In this document: piece by piece, positions 9,051 to 16,744 of the stretch
Layout of the letters: each line of letters opens with the position of its first letter
Position numbering within the stretch: the first letter of the stretch is position 1
Assembly (NCBI RefSeq): GCF_028823535.1
Contig: NZ_JAQIYM010000022.1
Span: 1-64,000 of the forward strand
From: Pseudomonas serbica
GTDB lineage: Bacteria > Pseudomonadota > Gammaproteobacteria > Pseudomonadales > Pseudomonadaceae
Direction of reading: 5' to 3'
DNA length: 64,000 nucleotides
Translations under genes and position numbers: made by a program
Notes under the pieces: generated by a model
What the model saw: only the letters and a program-made list of their open reading frames with translations
Told to the model about the DNA's origin: nothing
Databases searched by the model: none

Positions 9051-9120
9051 GTCTTCGCGAGCAAGCCCGCTCCCACAGTTGATTTGAGAACCCTCTGTGG
9101 GAGCGAGCCTGCTCGCGATA
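9051..9120. repeat. REP pair (GTGGGAGC family), reversed order
   Basis: The copy ending GCTCCCACA comes first and the TGTGGGAGC copy second, the opposite arrangement from the pair at 7101. It lies just upstream of the M16 peptidase gene, so apparent reading frames through it should not be taken as an N-terminal extension. Confidence 0.88.
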
Positions 9121-9170
9121 GCGGATTGAAGGACGAAACGGATCTCCGATTGGTTGCCGGGAAGCTCGTT

Positions 9171-10547
9171 ATGCGTTGTCTGTTGTTCGCCTGTCTGTTG
9201 CTTGGCTCACTCCCATCGTTTGCCCTGGATCGCTTCCAGGTCGAGGGCTACACCCTGCGCAACGGTTTGCAGATGTTGCTCAAGCCCGGCACCGAGCGCG
9301 GGCACGTGGCGATTAGGCTGGTGGTCGGGGTCGGCCTGGATGATTTCGGTTGCGCCGATAAAGAACTGCCGCACCTGCTCGAACACCTGTTGTTCAGCGG
9401 CATCGACGCCAGCGGCGAAGGCGGCCTGGAGGAGCGCATGCAGGAGTTGGGTGGCGAGTGGAACGCCTTCACCAGCAACGCCGACACCACCTTCGTGATC
9501 GAAGCCCCGGCGAAAAACCAGCGCAAGGTCCTGGATTTGCTGCTGGCGCTGCTGACCCAGACCCATTTCGACGATGACGCCATCAATGCCGCCAAGCAAG
9601 TGGTCGAGCGTGAAGACGGCGGCCACTACACGCACCTGCAACGCTGGCTCGATCGCCAGGACCTGGGCCATACCGCCAGTAATCAACTGGCGGTGGAGCT
9701 GGGCCTAAAATGCCCGGAGCGCGCGGAAGTCGATCACCTGACCCGCGAACAGCTGGAGAACGTGCGCAAGGACTGGTACGCGCCCAATAACATGACGCTG
9801 GTCGTCGTCGGCGACCTCGACCGTTTGCTGCCGGCCTATCTGGACCGCACGTATGGCGAGCTTGCCCCCATCACTCCGACAGAGCACCCGCCCCTGCCAC
9901 AAATCCAGGCCAGCGCCGCTCATGAGCGCAACCTGATTCATGGCTTCGTCGGTGGCGGGGCCAAGCTGCACTGGCTGGTGCCGGAACCCGTGCTGGACGA
10001 TCAGCACGATGAAACCTTCGACCTGCTCAAGGACTACCTGGACTGGGCGCTCTATCGCCAGCTGCGCCTGGCGCACGGCCTGTCCTATGGCCCTTATGCC
10101 GAGCGCGAGGTGTTTGGCGGCGTTGGCTTCATGAGCCTGAATGCTGACCTTGAGCGCGACGACGTGGACGAAGCGCTGACAGTGCTGGATGACTTGAAGG
10201 CCGGTTTGCTCAAGGACGGTCTCAATGCCGAGACCTTCAATCGCCTCAAGCAGGCGTCCATCGCCCGCCAGTCCTGGGCGGTGCAAGGCAACAGCGCACT
10301 GGCCGATTACTACTGGAGTGCCCTGGGCGACTACGAAAACGGGCGTTTCGCCAACCCGGTCAGGGAGTTGCAAGCGGTCACGCTGGCGCAAGCGAACAAG
10401 GCCATGCGCGAACTGCTCCTGCAGCCGGGCTATGTGCGGATCGAAAAACCCCTGGTCAGCTATGACCAATTGATGTGGGCGTTTGCCGGACTGTTCGGGG
10501 TTTTGCTGTTGAGCCTGGCGGTATGGCGTTTTCATCGCAGAAAGTAA
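9171..10547 (+). CDS. Membrane-anchored M16 family zinc peptidase
   Basis: Insulinase/pitrilysin-family protein of 458 aa. A signal peptide (MRCLLFACLLLGSLPSFA) precedes the peptidase domain, in which the inverted zinc motif H68-L-L-E71-H72 is intact and a downstream VVERE (E146/E148) can supply the third ligand. An inactive-type second M16 domain follows (about residues 190-420). The protein ends in a hydrophobic helix (MWAFAGLFGVLLLSLAVW) and a basic RFHRRK tail, so it is probably anchored in the inner membrane facing the periplasm. I chose the ATG at 9171 because longer forms run into the REP element. Its substrate is unknown. Confidence 0.85.
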   Translation: MRCLLFACLLLGSLPSFALDRFQVEGYTLRNGLQMLLKPGTERGHVAIRLVVGVGLDDFGCADKELPHLLEHLLFSGIDASGEGGLEERMQELGGEWNAFTSNADTTFVIEAPAKNQRKVLDLLLALLTQTHFDDDAINAAKQVVEREDGGHYTHLQRWLDRQDLGHTASNQLAVELGLKCPERAEVDHLTREQLENVRKDWYAPNNMTLVVVGDLDRLLPAYLDRTYGELAPITPTEHPPLPQIQASAAHERNLIHGFVGGGAKLHWLVPEPVLDDQHDETFDLLKDYLDWALYRQLRLAHGLSYGPYAEREVFGGVGFMSLNADLERDDVDEALTVLDDLKAGLLKDGLNAETFNRLKQASIARQSWAVQGNSALADYYWSALGDYENGRFANPVRELQAVTLAQANKAMRELLLQPGYVRIEKPLVSYDQLMWAFAGLFGVLLLSLAVWRFHRRK

Positions 10548-10599
10548 GCACTTTCATGGATGAGGCGGTAATCTGACAGGGATTTTTCCTACAACTACT

Positions 10600-11640
10600 G
10601 TGAACCGCCGAATGCCGACCCTGCCCCTTTTCGTCCAGCGCATCCTCGAACTGATGAAGCGCTATCCCGGGGTCATTGCGCTCGGTGGTTTCATCTCCGG
10701 GATCAGCAGCTTCATCCTGGTGGATCGCCAGCAGGGTCTGGCGAGCTGGATCACCACCATCATGCTGATCAGCTGGGTATGGCTGATGCTGGAAAACAGC
10801 CTGACCAAGCTGTTCGCCAGAATCTTCAAGCGGGAAATTCCCCAGCCCCTGCTGCGCTATGCGACGCAGATGATCCACCAGGAAAGCCTGTTCTTCGTCC
10901 TGCCGTTCTTTTTCATCACCACGACCTGGAACAGCGGCCAGTTGTTCTTTACCGGGCTGTTGGGTATCGCCGCGCTGATTTCCATCATCGACCCGCTCTA
11001 CTACAAATGGCTGGCGCCCCGGCGCTGGGCATTCCTGGCGCTGCACACCCTGACCCTGTTCGCCGCCCTGCTCACCGCGTTGCCGGTGATCATGCACCTG
11101 ACCACCTCGCAGAGTTTCAAGTGGGCACTGGGCATCGCCGTGCTGTTGTCATTTCCGAGCCTGGCGTCGATCTTTCCGATCCGCACCGTACGCAACGCTT
11201 TGGCGATCCTGAGTATTACCGTAGGTATCGGCGGTGTCGGCTGGGTGATGCGTTCATGGGTGCCGCCGGCAACCCTGTGGATGACCGACGTGGCCATCAG
11301 CACGCAGATGCAGGATCGCACCCCCGGTGCCAGCCTCGAAGAAGTCAGCGCCGAGCAGATTCGCGGTGGCGGCCTCTATGCCTACACGGCGATCAACGCG
11401 CCGCGCGGCTTGGACGAGCGGATCTATCACGTCTGGCAATTCAACGGCAAAGAGGTCGATCGCATCCCTCTCGATATTCACGGTGGACGCAAGGAAGGCT
11501 ACCGGGCCTGGACCCACAAGCAGAATTTCCCGGGCAACCCGGCGGGCAAATGGCAAGTTCGGGTGCTGACCGAAGACGGTCAATTGATCGGCGTATTGCG
11601 CTTCAAGGTGGCGGACAGCACACCGGTCAAAGAAAAGTAA
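10600..11640 (+). CDS. DUF5924/DUF2914 membrane protein
   Basis: Protein of 346 aa with about six N-terminal transmembrane segments (residues 20-235) and a soluble C-terminal domain (about 245-335) of the DUF2914 type. The latter is recognisable by YAYTAINAPRGLDERIYHVW and the end KWQVRVLTEDGQLIGVLRF. The C-terminal domain looks periplasmic and beta-rich, ending with the DGQ-x-IG-x-x-RF pattern typical of DUF2914. No catalytic motif is evident and the function is unknown. The start may be the GTG at 10600 or the ATG at 10612; neither has a strong Shine-Dalgarno. It precedes the Mla-like operon by 54 bp and might be co-transcribed with it. Confidence 0.8.
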   Translation: MNRRMPTLPLFVQRILELMKRYPGVIALGGFISGISSFILVDRQQGLASWITTIMLISWVWLMLENSLTKLFARIFKREIPQPLLRYATQMIHQESLFFVLPFFFITTTWNSGQLFFTGLLGIAALISIIDPLYYKWLAPRRWAFLALHTLTLFAALLTALPVIMHLTTSQSFKWALGIAVLLSFPSLASIFPIRTVRNALAILSITVGIGGVGWVMRSWVPPATLWMTDVAISTQMQDRTPGASLEEVSAEQIRGGGLYAYTAINAPRGLDERIYHVWQFNGKEVDRIPLDIHGGRKEGYRAWTHKQNFPGNPAGKWQVRVLTEDGQLIGVLRFKVADSTPVKEK

Positions 11641-11694
11641 GGCAGTTCGTGCTATTACGTAGCTCTGCGTAACAGCCGAAAAAGCACGGAGCTT

Positions 11695-12843
11695 ATGACC
11701 AGCAGCACAACGGCCGGCAATGCCCAATTGGACTCCTCGCACTCCCCGCCGCAGATTCGGGTGACGGGAGACTGGACGCTCGCCCATTACGCCGACCTCA
11801 AGCACCTGAGCGAAAAGCTCGAAGGCCAGTACGACGACAGCACCCGCATCGATCTCAACGGCCTTGGCGCCCTGGATACGGCCGGTGCCTCGCTGCTGGT
11901 GGAGCTGCTGGGCTCGGAGCGCCTGGGCCGCTCCGCCGAACATCCCGATTGCACCCTCTCCTCTGCCGACCGCGCGTTGTTGCAAACCGTCTATCAGTCG
12001 CTGACGGATTTCTGCGTGCCGCTCAAGGAGCCGGAAATCAGCGTCGGCATTCAATTGCTGACCCGCATTGGTCGCGCGGTGGACACGGTCTGGCAGGACA
12101 CCCTGCAACTGCTGGGGTTCGTCGGCCTGATCCTGGAAACCATCGTCCGTGGCCTGTTGCGTCCCAGCCGCTGGCGCATCACGCCGATGGTGGCGCACAT
12201 CGAACAGACCGGCCTCGACGCCGCGCCCATCGTTGCCCTGCTGACCTTTCTGGTGGGCGCCGTGGTGGCGTTTCTCGGGGCGACGGTGCTGACCACGTTC
12301 GGCGCCAGCGTGTTCACGGTGGACCTGGTGGCGTTTGCCTTCCTGCGTGAATTCGGCGTGCTGCTGACCGCGATCCTGATGGCCGGGCGCACCGCCAGCG
12401 CGTTCACCGCGCAGATCGGCTCGATGAAGGCCAACGAGGAAATCGACGCCATCCGCACCCTGGGCCTCGACCCGATCGAGTTGCTGGTGGTGCCGCGGGT
12501 TTTGGCCTTGCTGGTCTCGTTGCCGATGTTGACCTTCCTGGCGATGGTCTCGGGGATTGTCGGCGGCGGCGTCGTCTGCGCGGTATCGCTGGATATTTCG
12601 CCAGCGATGTTCCTGGCGTTACTGCAGTCGGACATCGGCGTCCAGCACTTTCTGGTGGGGATCGTCAAAGCGCCGATCTTCGCCTTTCTGATTGCCGCGA
12701 TCGGTTGCCTGGAAGGCTTCAAGGTCAGCGGCAGCGCCGAGTCCGTCGGCGCCCACACCACCTCGAGCGTGGTGCAATCGATTTTCGTGGTGATCGTGCT
12801 CGACGCCGTGGCCGCGCTGTTTTTCATGGAGATGAGCTGGTGA
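11695..12843 (+). CDS. MlaE-type ABC permease with N-terminal STAS domain
   Basis: Permease of 382 aa of an MCE/Mla-type phospholipid transporter. Residues 15-100 form a STAS-like domain (RIDLNGLGALDTAGASLLVE), which in other Mla systems is a separate protein (MlaB). Residues 120-382 are the MlaE permease, with the conserved EFGVLLTAILMAGRTASAFT and IRTLGLDPIELLVVPRVLAL segments. It is the first gene of a tightly overlapping four-gene operon (permease, ATPase, MCE protein, lipoprotein). Lipid trafficking across the envelope is known for the family; the specific lipid is inferred. It resembles P. aeruginosa PA3211 rather than the canonical ttg2 operon. Confidence 0.9.
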   Translation: MTSSTTAGNAQLDSSHSPPQIRVTGDWTLAHYADLKHLSEKLEGQYDDSTRIDLNGLGALDTAGASLLVELLGSERLGRSAEHPDCTLSSADRALLQTVYQSLTDFCVPLKEPEISVGIQLLTRIGRAVDTVWQDTLQLLGFVGLILETIVRGLLRPSRWRITPMVAHIEQTGLDAAPIVALLTFLVGAVVAFLGATVLTTFGASVFTVDLVAFAFLREFGVLLTAILMAGRTASAFTAQIGSMKANEEIDAIRTLGLDPIELLVVPRVLALLVSLPMLTFLAMVSGIVGGGVVCAVSLDISPAMFLALLQSDIGVQHFLVGIVKAPIFAFLIAAIGCLEGFKVSGSAESVGAHTTSSVVQSIFVVIVLDAVAALFFMEMSW

Positions 12844-13643
12844 GTCGTGTACCCCGAGCCCCCGCCGAGGCGGTGATCGAAGTGCGTGGGCTGTGCAATC
12901 GTTTTGGCAGCCAGAGCGTGCACGAGAACCTCGATCTGGATTTGTACAAAGGCGAAATCCTTGCCGTGGTCGGCGGTTCCGGCAGCGGCAAATCGGTACT
13001 GCTGCGCAGCATTGTCGGGTTGCGCCAGCCCAGCGAGGGTATGGTGAAGGTCTTCGGGAAAAACCTGCCGGCCCTGCCCGAGCACGAGCGCTCGCTGATC
13101 GAACGGCGCTTCGGCGTGCTGTTCCAGAAAGGCGCCCTGTTCTCTTCGTTGACCGTGACCGAGAACGTAGCGCTGCCCCTGATCGAACATGCCGGCCTGA
13201 GCCGTGACGATGCCGAGCATCTGGCGGCAGTAAAACTGGCCCTCGCCGGCCTGCCGCTGTCGGCGGCGGACAAGTACCCCGCGTCTCTGTCCGGCGGCAT
13301 GATCAAGCGTGCGGCCCTGGCGCGGGCCCTGGCGCTGGACCCGGACATCCTGTTTCTCGACGAACCCACCGCCGGCCTCGATCCGATTGGTGCCGCCGCC
13401 TTCGATCAACTGATCCTGACCCTGCGTGATGCCCTGGGCCTGAGCGTTTTCCTGGTGACCCACGACCTCGACACGCTCTACACCATCACCGACCGGGTGG
13501 CAGTGCTGGCGCAGAAGAAAGTGCTGGTGGCCGATGCCATTGATGTGGTCTCGGAAACTGACGACGCGTGGATACACGAATACTTCCATGGCCCTCGCGG
13601 CCGCGCGGCGCTGAGTGCCGCTCAACAGCTCAACGAGGTCTGA
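12840..13643 (+). CDS. MlaF-type ABC transporter ATPase
   Basis: ATP-binding subunit of 267 aa. Walker A (VVGGSGSGKSVLLRS), the signature LSGGMIKRAALARALA and Walker B (DILFLDEPTAGLDP) are all intact, followed by the switch histidine in FLVTHDLD. It starts with GTG at 12840, overlapping the permease stop by 4 bp, which implies translational coupling. The C-terminus (HEYFHGPRGRAA) resembles the MlaF tail that docks onto the partner subunit. It powers the Mla-like complex with its neighbours. Confidence 0.92.
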   Translation: MSRVPRAPAEAVIEVRGLCNRFGSQSVHENLDLDLYKGEILAVVGGSGSGKSVLLRSIVGLRQPSEGMVKVFGKNLPALPEHERSLIERRFGVLFQKGALFSSLTVTENVALPLIEHAGLSRDDAEHLAAVKLALAGLPLSAADKYPASLSGGMIKRAALARALALDPDILFLDEPTAGLDPIGAAAFDQLILTLRDALGLSVFLVTHDLDTLYTITDRVAVLAQKKVLVADAIDVVSETDDAWIHEYFHGPRGRAALSAAQQLNEV

Positions 13644-13644
13644 C

Positions 13645-14583
13645 ATGGAAACCCGAGCCCATCATGTATTGATCGGCCTGTTCACCGTGATCGTGGTGAC
13701 CGGCGCCCTGCTCTTCGGCCTGTGGTTGGCCAAATCCAGCGTCGACACCGAGTTCAAGGATTACGAGGTCGTGTTCAACGAGGCGGTCAGCGGCCTGTCC
13801 AAGGGCAGTTCGGTGCAGTACAGCGGGATCAAGGTCGGTGACGTGGTGTCCCTGCGCCTGGACCCGAAAGACCCGCGTCGGGTGCTGGCGCGGATCCGCC
13901 TGGGCGGCGATACCCCGATCAAGGAAGACACCCAGGCCAAACTGGCGCTGACCGGCGTCACCGGCACCTCGATCATCCAGCTCAGTGGCGGTACGCCACA
14001 GAGCCCGTCGCTCAAAGGCAAGGATGGCAAATTGCCGACTATCGTCGCGTCACCCTCGCCCATCGCCCGCCTGCTCAATGACAGCAACGACCTGATGGCC
14101 GGGGTGAATACGCTGATGCACAACGCGAACCTGATGTTTTCCACGGAAAACATCGAGCGCATCAGCAAGACCCTGGAGCATCTTGAGCAAACCACCGGGG
14201 TCATTGCCGACCAGCGCGGCGATATTCGCCAGGCCATGCAGCAACTGTCCTCGGTCGGCAAGCAGGCCAGCACCATGATGGAACAGACGTCGGCGTTGAT
14301 GCGTAACGCCAACGGCTTGCTCAATGACCAGGGCAAGCAGATGTTCGGCAGCGCCGGACAGGCCATGAAGTCGCTGGAACAGAGCACCGCGACGATCAAC
14401 CAGCTGCTGAGCACCAATCAGGAATCACTCAACAACGGCATGCAAGGTCTCAATGGCCTGGCGCCGGCGGTGCGTGAACTGCGGGAAACCCTCACCTCGT
14501 TGCGGGCCATTTCTCAGCGCCTGGAATCCAACCCCAGCGGCTACCTGCTGGGCAGTGACAAGAGCAAGGAATTCACCCCATGA
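13645..14583 (+). CDS. MCE domain substrate-binding protein (MlaD-type)
   Basis: Protein of 312 aa with one N-terminal membrane helix (VLIGLFTVIVVTGALLFGLW) and an MCE domain at about residues 40-120 (VSGLSKGSSVQYSGIKVGDV). A long helical, Gln/Asn/Ser-rich C-terminal half (about 150-300; IERISKTLEHLEQTTGVIAD) probably forms the coiled extension into the periplasm. In MCE systems this subunit forms a hexameric ring that carries lipids. The ATG at 13645 is 1 bp after the ATPase stop; earlier in-frame starts lie inside the ATPase gene. It is longer than E. coli MlaD (about 183 aa). Confidence 0.9.
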   Translation: METRAHHVLIGLFTVIVVTGALLFGLWLAKSSVDTEFKDYEVVFNEAVSGLSKGSSVQYSGIKVGDVVSLRLDPKDPRRVLARIRLGGDTPIKEDTQAKLALTGVTGTSIIQLSGGTPQSPSLKGKDGKLPTIVASPSPIARLLNDSNDLMAGVNTLMHNANLMFSTENIERISKTLEHLEQTTGVIADQRGDIRQAMQQLSSVGKQASTMMEQTSALMRNANGLLNDQGKQMFGSAGQAMKSLEQSTATINQLLSTNQESLNNGMQGLNGLAPAVRELRETLTSLRAISQRLESNPSGYLLGSDKSKEFTP

Positions 14584-15206
14584 AGCTAACCTGCCTCGCC
14601 CTCCTCGCCAGCTTCACCTTGATCAGTTCGTGCTCGATCCTGCCCAAGTCGGAACCCTTCGATCTCTATCGATTGCCATCGGTGCAAAGCAGCGCTTCGG
14701 CCAGTCACGTCACGCCCCAGCGCTGGTCGTTGCGCCTGAACAAACCCCAGGCCAGCGAAGCGTTGAACAGCCCGAACATTGCCGTCATCCCCCAAGGCGA
14801 CGTGATCAGCAGCTACAAGGGCTCGCGCTGGAGCGACCCGGCGCCGGTATTGCTGCGCAATCGCCTGCTCGATGGTTTCCAGCGCGATGGTCGGGTGACA
14901 TTGCTGAGTACCGATGACAGCAACTTCCAGGCGGATATGGAAATGGGCGGCAGTTTGCAGGCATTCCAGACGGAATATCAGGGCAGCAGCACCAGCGTGG
15001 TCGTGCGCCTGGACGCCTTATTGGTGCGCGGTTATGACCAGCGAATCCTCGCCAGCAAACGCTTTGAAGTGCGTCAGCCGTTGAGCGATGTGCAGGTGCC
15101 GGCGGTGGTGGCCGGGTTCGGCCAGGCCAGTGATCAGCTGACGGCGCAGGTGGTGAATTGGGCGGTTGAGCAAGGACAAAAATTAGCGCCGCCCGCGAGA
15201 CCTTGA
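14580..15206 (+). CDS. ABC-type transport auxiliary lipoprotein
   Basis: Lipoprotein of 208 aa with signal peptide and lipobox LISSC (C18), followed by the conserved FDLYRLP typical of the PqiC/ABC transport auxiliary family (DUF330/COG3218). It overlaps the MCE gene by 4 bp (ATGA) and is the last gene of the operon. The middle section (SRWSDPAPVLLRNRLLDGFQ) and C-terminal VVAGFGQASDQLTAQVVNW match the family pattern. It probably sits at the outer membrane and links the MCE assembly to it. A REP pair follows and may mark the operon end. Confidence 0.88.
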   Translation: MKLTCLALLASFTLISSCSILPKSEPFDLYRLPSVQSSASASHVTPQRWSLRLNKPQASEALNSPNIAVIPQGDVISSYKGSRWSDPAPVLLRNRLLDGFQRDGRVTLLSTDDSNFQADMEMGGSLQAFQTEYQGSSTSVVVRLDALLVRGYDQRILASKRFEVRQPLSDVQVPAVVAGFGQASDQLTAQVVNWAVEQGQKLAPPARP

Positions 15207-15226
15207 AGTGCCATACAAATCCAAAT

Positions 15227-15315
15227 GTGGGAGTGGGCTTGCTCGCGAAGGCAGTGTGTCATGCAAAATACAGGTGGCCTGACACTACGCCTTCGCGAGC
15301 AAGCCCGCTCCCACA
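15227..15315. repeat. REP pair (GTGGGAGC family)
   Basis: GTGGGAGTGGGCTTGCTCGC and its inverted partner ending GCTCCCAC, about 45 bases apart, between the convergent lipoprotein and spmAB genes. Confidence 0.9.
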
Positions 15316-15326
15316 GGGGGTTGTGG

Positions 15327-16556
15327 TTATCCGAAGAACCAGTAGCAAACCCCGATCGCCCCCAGCACGCCGGCCAACTCAGCCAACAACGCACACCCCA
15401 CCGCATGCCGCGCGCGCTGGATACCCACCGCGCCGAAGTACACCGCCAGCACATAAAACGTGGTTTCGGTACTGCCTTGAACCGTAGCCGCCACCAGCGC
15501 CGGGAAGCTGTCCACACCAGAGGTTTTCATGGTTTCAATCAGCATGGCGCGGGCGGCACTGCCGGAAAACGGCTTGACCATCGCGGTCGGCAGCGCATCG
15601 ACGAAGCGCGTGTCCCAACCAGCCCACTCCACCAGGTGCCGAATGCCGTCCAGGCCGAAATCCAGGGCGCCGGACGCACGCAGCACGCCCACGGCGCAGA
15701 GCATCGCCACCAGGTACGGCAGCAGGTTCTTCGCTACATCGAAGCCCTCCTTGGCGCCTTCGATGAACGCCTCGTAGACCTTTACCTTGCGTAGCGCCCC
15801 GATCAGCAAAAACACCATGATCAGTCCAAATAACGTCAAATTACCGAGGATTGAAGACAATCCCGCCAGCGCAGCGGCGGACATCGTCCCCAGCAGTGCC
15901 ATGAAACCACCGAGGGCAAGTGCGCCGGGAATCAGATATGCCAGCACGACCGGGTCCCAGACCCGCAGGCGCTGCATGAAGGCCACGGACAGGAAGCCGA
16001 CAATGGTCGAGCAACTGGTAGCGAGCAGGATGGGCAGGAACACCAGTGTCGGGTCGGGCGCGCCTTGCTGGGCGCGGTACATGAAGATCGTCACCGGCAG
16101 CAGGGTCAGTGAAGAGGCATTGAGCACCAGGAACAGGATCTGCGCGTTACTGGCGATCGTTGCGCTGGGGTTGAGCTCCTGCAGGGCCTTCATGGCCTTG
16201 AGGCCGATGGGCGTGGCGGCATTGTCCAGGCCCAGGCCGTTGGCGGCGAAGTTCAGGGTAATGAGGCCGATGGCGGGGTGGCCGGCCGGGACTTCCGGCA
16301 TCAGGCGCAAAAACAAGGGGCCAAGGGCCTTGGCCAGCCATTCGACGATCCCGGCTTTCTCGGCGATCCGTAGAAAGCCCAGCCACAGGGTGAGCGTGCC
16401 GAACAGCAGGACCATGACCTCCACCGACAACTTGGCCATGGCGAAGATGCTTTCCACCATCGCCGCGAAGATCCCGGCGTTGCCGCCGATCAGCCATTGC
16501 GCCAGCGCCGACACGGCCGCCACGATGAAGAAGCCAAGCCACAGGCCATTAAGCAT
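15327..16556 (-). CDS. SpmA-SpmB fusion, nucleoside recognition domain protein
   Basis: Membrane protein of 409 aa in which two regions are joined that are separate spore-maturation proteins (SpmA, SpmB) in Bacillus. The SpmA-like part is about residues 1-200, with LNFAANGLGLDNAATPIGLK. The SpmB-like part is about 225-409, with the Gate-type motif AMVKPFSGSAARAMLIETMK and TVQGSTETTFYVLAVYFGA. Pseudomonads do not sporulate; the family (YjiH/Gate domain) is thought to be a membrane transporter or channel of unknown substrate. A perfect hairpin and a REP pair separate it from upstream gltP. Confidence 0.85.
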   Translation of the reverse strand: MLNGLWLGFFIVAAVSALAQWLIGGNAGIFAAMVESIFAMAKLSVEVMVLLFGTLTLWLGFLRIAEKAGIVEWLAKALGPLFLRLMPEVPAGHPAIGLITLNFAANGLGLDNAATPIGLKAMKALQELNPSATIASNAQILFLVLNASSLTLLPVTIFMYRAQQGAPDPTLVFLPILLATSCSTIVGFLSVAFMQRLRVWDPVVLAYLIPGALALGGFMALLGTMSAAALAGLSSILGNLTLFGLIMVFLLIGALRKVKVYEAFIEGAKEGFDVAKNLLPYLVAMLCAVGVLRASGALDFGLDGIRHLVEWAGWDTRFVDALPTAMVKPFSGSAARAMLIETMKTSGVDSFPALVAATVQGSTETTFYVLAVYFGAVGIQRARHAVGCALLAELAGVLGAIGVCYWFFG

Positions 16557-16606
16557 CAGTCAAATCCCCCAAAAGATGCGCGAATGATAGCGGGGTGACC
16601 AGAAAC

Positions 16607-16636
16607 GACAAACCCCGGATTTCTCCGGGGTTTGTC
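16607..16636. terminator. Perfect 13-bp hairpin downstream of gltP
   Basis: GACAAACCCCGGA, a 4-base loop, then TCCGGGGTTTGTC. The arms are perfect over 13 bp but no long T run follows, so it may be a terminator without a strong U tract. It lies between spmAB and the REP pair after gltP. Confidence 0.6.
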
Positions 16637-16650
16637 TATGCGCTAAACAT

Positions 16651-16737
16651 CTGTAGGAACCGGCTTGCCGGCGAAGGCATCCTCATTGGCGATGCAAGGC
16701 TCGAAGGCCTCTTCGCTGGCAAGCCAGCTCCTGCAGG
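16651..16737. repeat. REP pair (CTGTAGGA family)
   Basis: CTGTAGGAACCGGCTTGCCG and an inverted, slightly diverged partner ending CAGCTCCTGCAG, about 40 bases apart, directly after the gltP stop. It belongs to the second REP family of the window. Confidence 0.8.
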
Positions 16738-16744
16738 TTGTGTG

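Noticed and set aside
9084..9170. 29-residue N-terminal extension of the M16 protein
   Set aside because: It is translation through a REP element; the ATG at 9171 is followed at once by a signal peptide.
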